Source of the DNA: Bacteroidales bacterium
Lineage (GTDB): Bacteria > Bacteroidota > Bacteroidia > Bacteroidales > F082
Assembly (NCBI GenBank): GCA_029933565.1
Contig: JAOZNY010000049.1
Location: 5,784 to 12,700, forward strand
Length of the DNA stretch: 6,917 nucleotides
Direction of reading: 5' to 3'
Shown here: piece after piece, positions 1 to 5,578 of the stretch
Numbering within the stretch: the first letter of the stretch is position 1
How the letters are laid out: every line of letters starts with the position of its first letter
Translations under genes and position numbers: made by a program
The notes under the pieces: model-generated
Told to the model about the DNA's origin: nothing
Databases searched by the model: none
What the model saw: only the letters and a program-made list of their open reading frames with translations

Positions 1-22
1 TTAATTAAAACACAAGGTAAAA

Positions 23-1411
23 ATGAGTTTCGCAACCAACAAACTTTTGCTATTGTGCTTTTGTGTATTGACTTTTTCTTCCATATCGCAAAGCCAATTC
101 AAAACCTACACCAAGAGTGATGGGCTTACTTCTTCCACCATCTTATTTACCCATGTCGATTCAAAAGGGGTTATTTGGGTCGCTACTTATTCAGGATTAA
201 ATGCTTTTACAGGAAAGGAATGGGTATCAATAAAAAGCATATCGGATAAGCAGGGACGGGATAAAAACCTAGGAAAAGTATTAAAAATATTTGAAACAAA
301 AATAGGACACCTTTGGGTAGCAACCGAAAAAGGTATCTTTTATTTCAATAGAGAATACTGGACTCATTATTCTGATAGTGAAAACAGTGAGTTTTATGTT
401 AAAGATATTTTTGAAGATAGTAAAAGCCGGATTTGGGTAATACTAGAGAAACGTATAAACCCTCGTGATATTGGAAACATTGGATTTTCATTTGTAGAGG
501 GAAGAGTGCAATTATTCACTAATGGTCGTTGGTTTGATTTTTTGGGTATGATTGGCGGGTCGGCAGCCGTTACTGCTGGAGAACCCACGGATTATTTTAC
601 TTCTATTTTTGAAGATTCGGATGGAAATATTTGGGTAAGTAGTCTGGATGGTGTTTATATTTACGATAATAGGGAATGGGTTGAATTCAATGGCGAAGTA
701 TTGCCTTCCGATAAATGCTATAAAGTATTACAAACATCTGATAATGAGATTTGGGTGGCATCATCTTATGGAGTTGCAAGACGGGATGGAGATGAATGGA
801 TTAAGTATGAGAAGAGCAAAGGCATAAAGGATAATATTACTTACGATTTATTTGAAGATAATGAAAACAGGCTATGGGCATTTACCCGAAAAGATCAGAG
901 ATTTAAAGCCTTGTGTTATTACGAAGAGGGCAAGTGGAAATCATGTTTCAGTAAAGATATTCAGATTAAAGGAGAGATTAACAAACTAATTAATCTTGAT
1001 GGTAAACTTCTTGCTTTTTCATCAAAGGGAGTTTCTGTTTTCGATGGAAGCAAATGGAAAAGTTTAGGGGATATACATACTGATGGCATTGACCTTACTG
1101 CAATAACATTGGGAAGAGATAATAGCATTTGGATTGCCGGGCGAACCGAAATCTATAAAATCACCAGAAGTAGTTTAGTGAGTGTTCTTGAATTTGATAA
1201 AAAACAAAAAGTTTCTACTTTATTTGAGAGTTCAAAAGGTGAACTTTGGATTGGAAGCGACAAAAGTGGTCTTTTCATGCTGAACAAAAAAGGCAGCAAA
1301 CAATTTACAAATAATAATGGTTTAACCGATAATCATATTGTTGAAATATTCGAAGACAAGCGCAATAATATTTGGGTAGTAACGAGGAGTGGTATTAGCA
1401 AATTGTTGTGA
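23..1411 (+). CDS. Exported Reg_prop (two-component regulator propeller) beta-propeller protein
   Basis: The 462-residue product starts with a signal peptide: K7 followed by a hydrophobic stretch to about residue 19, with likely cleavage near residues 22-25. The rest is a chain of Reg_prop blades. Their diagnostic strand (D-x-x-G/N-x-I/L-W-V/I-A-T/S) has its Trp at residues 52, 98, 138, 204, 244, 285, 370, 409 and 451, with a degenerate blade near 325-345. The spacing is about 40-45 residues, except for longer stretches at about 141-192 and before W370. In the family such propellers form the periplasmic sensor half of hybrid two-component systems, followed by a Y_Y_Y domain, a membrane helix and a kinase or DNA-binding domain. 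None of these follows in frame, so this looks like a stand-alone exported propeller; its ligand is unknown. AAGG at 14-17 could be its ribosome binding site. The stop is followed by TAA, TAA and TAG in frame. A membrane-helix-like frame begins just before the stop (see 1408-1485). Confidence 0.85.
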   Translation: MSFATNKLLLLCFCVLTFSSISQSQFKTYTKSDGLTSSTILFTHVDSKGVIWVATYSGLNAFTGKEWVSIKSISDKQGRDKNLGKVLKIFETKIGHLWVATEKGIFYFNREYWTHYSDSENSEFYVKDIFEDSKSRIWVILEKRINPRDIGNIGFSFVEGRVQLFTNGRWFDFLGMIGGSAAVTAGEPTDYFTSIFEDSDGNIWVSSLDGVYIYDNREWVEFNGEVLPSDKCYKVLQTSDNEIWVASSYGVARRDGDEWIKYEKSKGIKDNITYDLFEDNENRLWAFTRKDQRFKALCYYEEGKWKSCFSKDIQIKGEINKLINLDGKLLAFSSKGVSVFDGSKWKSLGDIHTDGIDLTAITLGRDNSIWIAGRTEIYKITRSSLVSVLEFDKKQKVSTLFESSKGELWIGSDKSGLFMLNKKGSKQFTNNNGLTDNHIVEIFEDKRNNIWVVTRSGISKLL

Positions 1412-1485
1412 TAATAATAGCTGCAATTGTAATTGGTTTTATTCTAATTTTACACTTTATTAAACTTTTCAGAACGTTTAAATGA
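1408..1485 (+). CDS. Candidate short transmembrane peptide, or displaced C-terminal membrane anchor of the propeller
   Basis: Starting at GTG 1408, whose last two bases are the first two of the propeller stop TGA (GTGA overlap), a 25-codon frame runs to tandem stops TGA TAA at 1483-1488. It reads as a run of Ile, Ala, Val, Gly, Phe and Leu of about 15-18 residues (core IIIAAIVIGFILILHF), then a basic tail with Lys, Arg and Lys. This is the pattern of one membrane helix with a cytoplasmic basic end. The frame is -1 relative to the propeller and is open from 1399. It could be a translationally coupled micro-protein, or the true C-terminal anchor of the propeller separated by a one-base change. 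One extra A in the AAA at 1400-1402 would fuse the two into a protein of about 487 residues. AT-rich spacer DNA can read as hydrophobic codons by chance, so confidence is low. Confidence 0.3.
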   Translation: MIIIAAIVIGFILILHFIKLFRTFK

Positions 1486-1521
1486 TAAATTTTTGTCAGG
1501 TTTATGTAAAATTGCAAGAAT

Positions 1522-3789
1522 ATGTTACGATTAACTTTACTGCTTTTATTAATGGGTTTTGTTGCAAAATGTGGACTTTCACAGAATCAACCCTCAGTTG
1601 TGCAAACTGAAAATGGGAATGAACTTGAGTTTCCGTGGGCAGGGGGTATGAACTCAATGCAGTTTGGTGAAATAGATATTAATCTCGATGGTAAGGCCGA
1701 TTTGGTGGCACTTAACAGGGATGAGATTTTTAATGTAGTTTATACTTCTGCTGAGGGTAACAGACTTTATTGTTTTATAAATGAAGGTACTGAAAATGAG
1801 ATCAATTACAATTTATCGCCAGAATATTCTTCCTTATTTCCCGAACTCTACAACTGGGCAATTTTTATTGATTATAATTTTGATGGCAAGACAGATATTT
1901 TCACCTATTCGCCAGGCTGGGGAGGGATATTGGTTTACAAAAATGTATCCTCTCAAACACTTAAGTTTGAACTTGTCGTTAGTCCCTTTTTAACAAGTCA
2001 ACAAGGAGGTCCAATTGAAACCAATATTTACGTAACCTATGGTGATTATCCGGGAATCTATGATTTGGATAATGACGGCGATCTCGACATACTTACATTT
2101 AGTCCTTTGGGTGCTTTTGTGGATATGCATACAAATCTTTCTATGGAAACGTATGGTCATGCTGATTCGTTGATTTTTGAAAAAACCACTTCTTGCTGGG
2201 GGCATTTTGCTGAAAACGATGAGTCGAATGTACTTTATCTTGATACCTGCATTAATATGAATGCTCAATTGGCAATACCTGAAAAAGATAGGCATACTGG
2301 TTCTACCTTTCTGCTTTTGGATTTGGATGCCGATAATGATGCTGATCTTTTGTTGAGCGACATTGATTACCCTGGTCTTTATTCCCTTACAAATGGTGGA
2401 ACAACTCAAGATGCCCACATTACCTCTTACGATACACTGTTTCCTTCAAACACTGAAACAGCCACTATATTTTCAATGCCTGTGGCCGCTTACATCGATG
2501 TAAATAATGATGGGATAAAAGACCTTTTGGTTTCAACATTTGATCCGAGCATTTATAAATCCAAAAACAAAAGTAGTGTTTGGCTATATTTAAATGAAGG
2601 AGAAAACAACAATCCTGAATTTGTGCTTTACTCAAAGGATTTTTTGCAAAACAAAATGCTAGATTTCGGTTCGGGAGCATATCCCACTATTTACGATTGG
2701 GATGGTGACGGGCTAGAAGATATTATTGTAGGTAACTATGGTTACTACCAATATTCTTATTACGATGTAGCCATGTTCTTGCATTCGGTTTATCGCTCAC
2801 GAATTGATTTGTACAGAAATACCGGTACGGCAGAAAGCCCTAAGTTTCAATTGTGGGAAAGTAATCTGGGGGATTTGTGGAAAGAAGATTTACTTGCCAT
2901 CGCACCCGCAATAGGCGATCTTGATGGAGATGGCTTAGCAGATATTCTAGCTGGAAACGGTAATGGCAAATTATTGTTCTCAAAGAATTTAGGCGATGGA
3001 AATTTTGAAGTTGTTGATGATAATTATTTTGAAATTGATGTGGACGACTTTAGTTATCCACAACTTTTCGATTTGGATAAAGATGGATTATTGGATTTGA
3101 TTGTAGGTGAAAAGAAGGGTAAAATACACTACTATCACAATGAAGGAACAGAACAGAATCCTGAATTTGTTTTTGTAACTGATAGCCTTGGCAAAGTAAA
3201 CGTTACCGATTATACACTTTCCTACTTTGGCTACAGCACTCCCCATTTTTTCCGCTTAAGCGATGGAACAACAAAACTTGTGGTTGGCTCAGAGCAGGGG
3301 CTTATCCATTATTTTGAAGATATTGATGGCAATCTGGAAGGTGAGTTCACTTTGTCAGGGAATTTGGCTCAGTTACTTGATACTTCAGATATATCCTTTG
3401 ACAGGGGATTAAGAACTGCCGCTGCCCTTGCCGATTTTAATTCAGATAACAAAATGGAAATGCTTGCCGGTAATTATGCAGGTGGATTGGAGTTTTTTAA
3501 TGGACAGGCAGAAGTTTTACCGGGTTGGGAAGAAAAAGAGGTAAACGATAATCTTACTATTTTTCCAAATCCAAACAATTCAATATTTAATTTGGAAACA
3601 AAAAATGGTGAAATCATTAATTCAATAAAAATATTCTCCCTTAAGGGTAAACTAATTTGGACAAAAAACAATTTAGACACAAGCAAAAGTCGTATCTCAC
3701 CTAATCTTAATAATGGTATTTATTTTGTTGAGGTAAGAACAAGTAAAGGAATGAACAGGCAAAAAATAATTATTATAAATTTATTTTGA
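1522..3789 (+). CDS. FG-GAP/VCBS repeat protein with T9SS type A sorting domain
   Basis: The 755-residue product has a signal peptide (hydrophobic residues 4-15, likely cut near 20). It then carries nine Asp-rich calcium-loop motifs of the FG-GAP/VCBS type (D-x-D/N-x-D-G-x-x-D), starting at residues 52, 117, 181, 267, 326, 392, 466, 517 and 638. The last (DFNSDNKME) is degenerate, and another blade-like segment at about 577-597 lacks the loop. These repeats usually build an integrin-like beta-propeller that binds calcium and supports adhesion or carbohydrate/protein contacts. Residues from about 678 to the end match the type A T9SS C-terminal domain: L-T-I-F-P-N-P-N near 678, a K-I-F-S-L-x-G-K strand near 703 and the N-G-I-Y-F-V-E-V strand near 731. 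The inferred fate is outer-membrane passage by type IX secretion, with release or anchoring at the surface. No enzymatic domain was recognised. The start is the first Met and gives a good signal peptide; I see no strong ribosome binding site. The last 9 bases overlap the convergent hicA. Confidence 0.9.
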   Translation: MLRLTLLLLLMGFVAKCGLSQNQPSVVQTENGNELEFPWAGGMNSMQFGEIDINLDGKADLVALNRDEIFNVVYTSAEGNRLYCFINEGTENEINYNLSPEYSSLFPELYNWAIFIDYNFDGKTDIFTYSPGWGGILVYKNVSSQTLKFELVVSPFLTSQQGGPIETNIYVTYGDYPGIYDLDNDGDLDILTFSPLGAFVDMHTNLSMETYGHADSLIFEKTTSCWGHFAENDESNVLYLDTCINMNAQLAIPEKDRHTGSTFLLLDLDADNDADLLLSDIDYPGLYSLTNGGTTQDAHITSYDTLFPSNTETATIFSMPVAAYIDVNNDGIKDLLVSTFDPSIYKSKNKSSVWLYLNEGENNNPEFVLYSKDFLQNKMLDFGSGAYPTIYDWDGDGLEDIIVGNYGYYQYSYYDVAMFLHSVYRSRIDLYRNTGTAESPKFQLWESNLGDLWKEDLLAIAPAIGDLDGDGLADILAGNGNGKLLFSKNLGDGNFEVVDDNYFEIDVDDFSYPQLFDLDKDGLLDLIVGEKKGKIHYYHNEGTEQNPEFVFVTDSLGKVNVTDYTLSYFGYSTPHFFRLSDGTTKLVVGSEQGLIHYFEDIDGNLEGEFTLSGNLAQLLDTSDISFDRGLRTAAALADFNSDNKMEMLAGNYAGGLEFFNGQAEVLPGWEEKEVNDNLTIFPNPNNSIFNLETKNGEIINSIKIFSLKGKLIWTKNNLDTSKSRISPNLNNGIYFVEVRTSKGMNRQKIIIINLF

Positions 3790-3975
3790 AACAGGAGTTA
3801 TTTCTAATTGCTTACATACTTTATTGCACAATAAATCTGACAGTTCGCTATGCCTACCAACGGCAGTTTGCTTTTTGTTTTTAGGGTTCTGATAAATGCT
3901 GTGGTTTGCACCTTCACGCAACAAAATACACTTATGTTGTTTAAGATGCTTGATAAGTTTTTGCCTTTTCATCAA
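3781..3975 (-). CDS. hicA: HicA-family toxin (mRNA interferase)
   Basis: This 64-residue basic protein has the HicA/YcfA double-stranded-RNA-binding-like layout: an N-terminal helix (residues 2-14), the strand and active-site segment R-E-G-A-N-H-S-I-Y-x-N-P (20-31) with His25 as the expected catalytic residue, a Lys-rich turn, and R-H-S-E-L (41-45) before the C-terminal helix K-Q-L-E-I. Family members are ribosome-independent ribonucleases that cut mRNA until bound by HicB. At the V-G-R-H position many relatives have V-P-R-H. Its first ATG (3975-3973) overlaps the TGA stop of hicB (3974-3972), so translation is probably coupled; a second ATG follows at once (3972-3970), so either Met could be used. 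The gene ends inside the last 9 bases of the convergent FG-GAP gene. Length is normal for the family and the toxin appears intact. Confidence 0.88.
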   Translation of the reverse strand: MMKRQKLIKHLKQHKCILLREGANHSIYQNPKNKKQTAVGRHSELSDLLCNKVCKQLEITPVSK

Positions 3976-4187
3976 ACAAATAATAAATCTTCCCTAATTA
4001 CTCTTTTGTTAATAAACTCTTTTCTAGTAATTTCTTTGTTGGTTTCCAGCAAGAGCATGAAAGCATCAATAAGGTTTGCTTTCAATTCTTCTTTTGTTTT
4101 GCCTTGTGAAATTGCAGCGGGAAATTCTTCAATTTGCCCAACAAACCATCCATCTTCTGACTTTTCAATTATTGCTGTAAGATTCAT
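3972..4187 (-). CDS. hicB: Short HicB-family antitoxin
   Basis: The 71-residue product matches the partial RNase H-like fold of HicB antitoxins. It has the strand L-T-A-I-I-E-K-S-E-D-G-W-F-V-G-Q-I (3-19), the P-A-A-I-S-Q-G-K-T-K-E-E-L segment (23-35), and a long helix N-L-I-D-A-F-M-L-L-L-E (38-48). In this family the domain binds HicA and covers its active site. The remaining C-terminal residues (about 50-71) are too few for the ribbon-helix-helix or helix-turn-helix domain that many HicB proteins use to repress their own promoter. Autoregulation by this protein alone is therefore doubtful. It precedes hicA, the reverse of the E. coli hicAB order, with a 4-base ATGA overlap. A Bacteroidota-type promoter lies just upstream (4207-4235), which suggests that the pair is transcribed independently of the LOG gene 80 bases upstream. 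Confidence 0.87.
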   Translation of the reverse strand: MNLTAIIEKSEDGWFVGQIEEFPAAISQGKTKEELKANLIDAFMLLLETNKEITRKEFINKRVIREDLLFV

Positions 4188-4206
4188 TACTATTATTTAT
4201 TTTCTA

Positions 4207-4235
4207 CAAAGATACAAAATATTGGGGCTAACCAA
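4207..4235 (-). promoter_or_regulatory. Bacteroidota-type promoter of hicBA
   Basis: On the minus strand TATCTTTG (4214 down to 4207) is an exact match to the Bacteroidota -7 consensus TAnnTTTG. A TTG (4235-4233) lies 18 bases upstream, within the usual range for the -33 element. The predicted transcript would start near 4200 and give a leader of roughly 10-15 bases before the hicB ATG at 4187. Placement and consensus are seen; activity is inferred. Confidence 0.65.
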
Positions 4236-4236
4236 T
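4221..4236. repeat. Inverted repeat between the hicBA promoter elements (possible operator)
   Basis: ATTGG (4221-4225) and CCAAT (4232-4236) form a 5-base inverted repeat with a 6-base spacer. It covers the -33 TTG and part of the spacer of the hicBA promoter, a typical place for a repressor site. The arms are short and could be chance. The encoded HicB shows no separate DNA-binding domain, so the binding partner, if any, is unknown. Confidence 0.3.
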
Positions 4237-4267
4237 CTATGTTTATTCAAACAAAAAAGGATGTTTC

Positions 4268-4978
4268 TCAAAAATTCGGCTTCAAATCATATTTTTTATA
4301 AAAATTATCAATTACTGCGACTGCATCTTCAACAGAGTCTACAAGATGAAAAATCTCAAGGTCTTCGGGACTGACATTTCCTTCTTCCAGCATCCGTTCT
4401 TTTATCCATTTTATTAAGCCACCCCAGTAATTTTTACTAACCAGCACAATTGGGAAGCGAACAAGTTTGTGAGTTTGGATTAATGTAATGGCCTCAAAAA
4501 GTTCATCCATAGTTCCAAATCCGCCGGGCAAAACAACGTAGCCCTGCGAATACCGCATAAACATAAGTTTTCGCGTAAAGAAGTAATCAAACTCCAGAAG
4601 TTTATCAGGGTCGATGTATGGGTTGGCATGTTGTTCAAATTCCAGATCTATATTCAGTCCAACAGACTTGCCACCGGCAATATGGGCTCCTTTGTTTGCA
4701 GCTTCCATTACTCCCGGTCCCCCACCTGTAATTATTCCAAAACCTTTTTTTGTTAACAGATAGGCTAGCTCCTCAGCAGTCTGATAGCAATCGCTACCCA
4801 TTTTTGTGCGGGCCGAACCAAACACTGCCACACAAGGGCCAATTCGTGCAAGCGACTCATAGCCATCAACAACTTCGGCCATAATTTTAAAAACCGACCA
4901 CGAATCGTTGGCTTTAATCTGCATCCAGGTTTTAGGCTTAAACTCCTTTTTTATTTTTTTTATTTCTTCTTTATCCAT
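4268..4978 (-). CDS. LOG-family (TIGR00730) nucleoside 5'-monophosphate phosphoribohydrolase
   Basis: This 236-residue cytoplasmic Rossmann-fold protein carries the full LOG motif set: a first strand ending G-S-A-R (54-57), the G-G-G-P-G-V-M-E-A-A-N-K-G loop (85-97), an R-K pair (136-137), and P-G-G-F-G-T-M-D-E (151-159) with the catalytic-type Glu159. Family members remove the base from nucleoside 5'-monophosphates, giving ribose 5-phosphate. In plants and some bacteria they activate cytokinins; in most bacteria the role is probably nucleotide salvage or housekeeping. They are often misannotated as lysine decarboxylases. The extra N-terminal 40 or so charged residues place it with the longer bacterial TIGR00730 proteins. 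The true substrate cannot be read from the sequence. The ATG at 4978 follows an A/T-rich leader without a clear Shine-Dalgarno, as is common in Bacteroidota. It lies 177 bases downstream of the peptidase gene and 80 bases upstream of hicB, all on the minus strand. Confidence 0.9.
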   Translation of the reverse strand: MDKEEIKKIKKEFKPKTWMQIKANDSWSVFKIMAEVVDGYESLARIGPCVAVFGSARTKMGSDCYQTAEELAYLLTKKGFGIITGGGPGVMEAANKGAHIAGGKSVGLNIDLEFEQHANPYIDPDKLLEFDYFFTRKLMFMRYSQGYVVLPGGFGTMDELFEAITLIQTHKLVRFPIVLVSKNYWGGLIKWIKERMLEEGNVSPEDLEIFHLVDSVEDAVAVIDNFYKKYDLKPNF

Positions 4979-4999
4979 TTTTTTATTTTTTAATTATCG

Positions 5000-5143
5000 A
5001 AGTTGTTAAAAGTTGAATATCTCGTAGTTTAAAATTGAAAAATTGATTTCCGATAACTCCCATCTTGAGAGGGGAATAAGGGGTGTGTCATTAATAATTT
5101 AATCATTTTTGCAATTTTTTTAACTTATTTCCTTTAACAACTT
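5000..5143. repeat. 144-bp imperfect palindromic element (MITE/REP-like candidate)
   Basis: The gap between the peptidase and LOG genes is a nested inverted repeat. The outer arms AAGTTGTTAAA (5000-5010) and TTTAACAACTT (5133-5143) are perfect 11-base complements. Inner arms 5031-5048 and 5101-5118 pair over 17 positions with one bulged base on each side. At the centre a GC-rich hairpin has 5058-5061 pairing with 5072-5075, one A/G mismatch, then 5063-5064 with 5069-5070 around a TTGA loop, followed by a G-rich tract (AAGGGGTGTGT, 5079-5089). No coding frame is evident. The layout suits a small non-autonomous mobile or dispersed palindromic repeat. No target-site duplication is obvious. It could also act as a processing or attenuation structure in a peptidase-LOG transcript. 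Confidence 0.5.
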
Positions 5144-5155
5144 TATCTAATAAAA

Positions 5156-5578
5156 CTACTTGGTTGTTTTGCCATCATAAAGTTTAGTAAAAACACTGTC
5201 AACAGCTTCCCAAAGTTCAATCTTGTTTCCTTCAGGATCCATTATGTGAACAAATTTACCATATTCATAACTTGCAATTTCGTCAAGAATTGTTACTCCA
5301 TTTTCCCTTAATTCATTCACCAGGTCTTCGATATTCTCAACTCGGTAATTAATCATAAACTCTTTCTCCGAAGGCTTGAAATATTCAGTTTTCTCATTAA
5401 ATGGACTCCACTGAAGGTAGGCTTTGTTTTCAGAATTATCACTTTCTCTAAACTCAAAAAGTGAGCCATATTCATTAGTTACGAGGCCAAGGTTTTTACC
5501 ATACCATTCATTAAGCATTTTAGGATCTTTACTTTTAAAGAATATTCCGCCAATACCTTTTACTTTCTTTTTCTCCAT
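5156..5578 (-). other. Possible internal translation start giving a free VOC-domain protein
   Basis: An in-frame ATG (5578-5576, Met440 of the fusion) opens a 140-residue frame that matches a complete stand-alone VOC/glyoxalase-family protein, with its beginning (M-E-K-K-K-V-K-G-I-G-G) just before the first VOC strand. The purine-rich GAAAGAAAC about 8-15 bases upstream could serve as a weak ribosome binding site. Shortly before it, an out-of-frame TAA lies in CCAAGTAAATTG, so the two parts may once have been separate genes joined by a small indel. Use of this start is inference. Confidence 0.25.

Noticed and set aside
1396..1411. Programmed -1 frameshift site at the end of the propeller gene.
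   Set aside because: There is no X-XXY-YYZ heptamer. The only run is CAAATTG, where slippage would give poor re-pairing, and no downstream stem-loop is evident.
1412..1521. Promoter for the FG-GAP gene in the gap.
   Set aside because: Only imperfect matches to TAnnTTTG were found, without a TTG at the proper distance, so no promoter is called.
1522..1584. Possible lipoprotein signal at Cys17 of the FG-GAP protein.
   Set aside because: The residues before the Cys are V-A-K, and a Lys directly before Cys does not fit the lipobox. A normal signal peptide with T9SS export fits better.
1990..2418. Minus-strand open frame of 142 codons inside the FG-GAP gene.
   Set aside because: It is antisense to Asp-rich repeat codons, which read as Ile- and Arg-rich sequence on the other strand. 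No domain or start signal supports it.
3763..3787. AT-only inverted repeat (AAAATAA and TTATTTT, 11-base spacer) at the convergent gene ends, considered as a bidirectional terminator.
   Set aside because: A 7-pair stem made only of A-T pairs would be very weak and is expected by chance in this composition.
3850..4374. Plus-strand open frame of 174 codons.
   Set aside because: It lies opposite hicA, hicB and the end of the LOG gene, all of which have clear family motifs. Its translation shows no recognisable domain, so it is a shadow frame.
5057..5075. Central hairpin of the 5000-5143 element as an intrinsic terminator of the peptidase gene.
   Set aside because: It is not followed directly by a T-run on the minus strand, and its stem has a mismatch. 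It fits better as the core of the larger palindrome.
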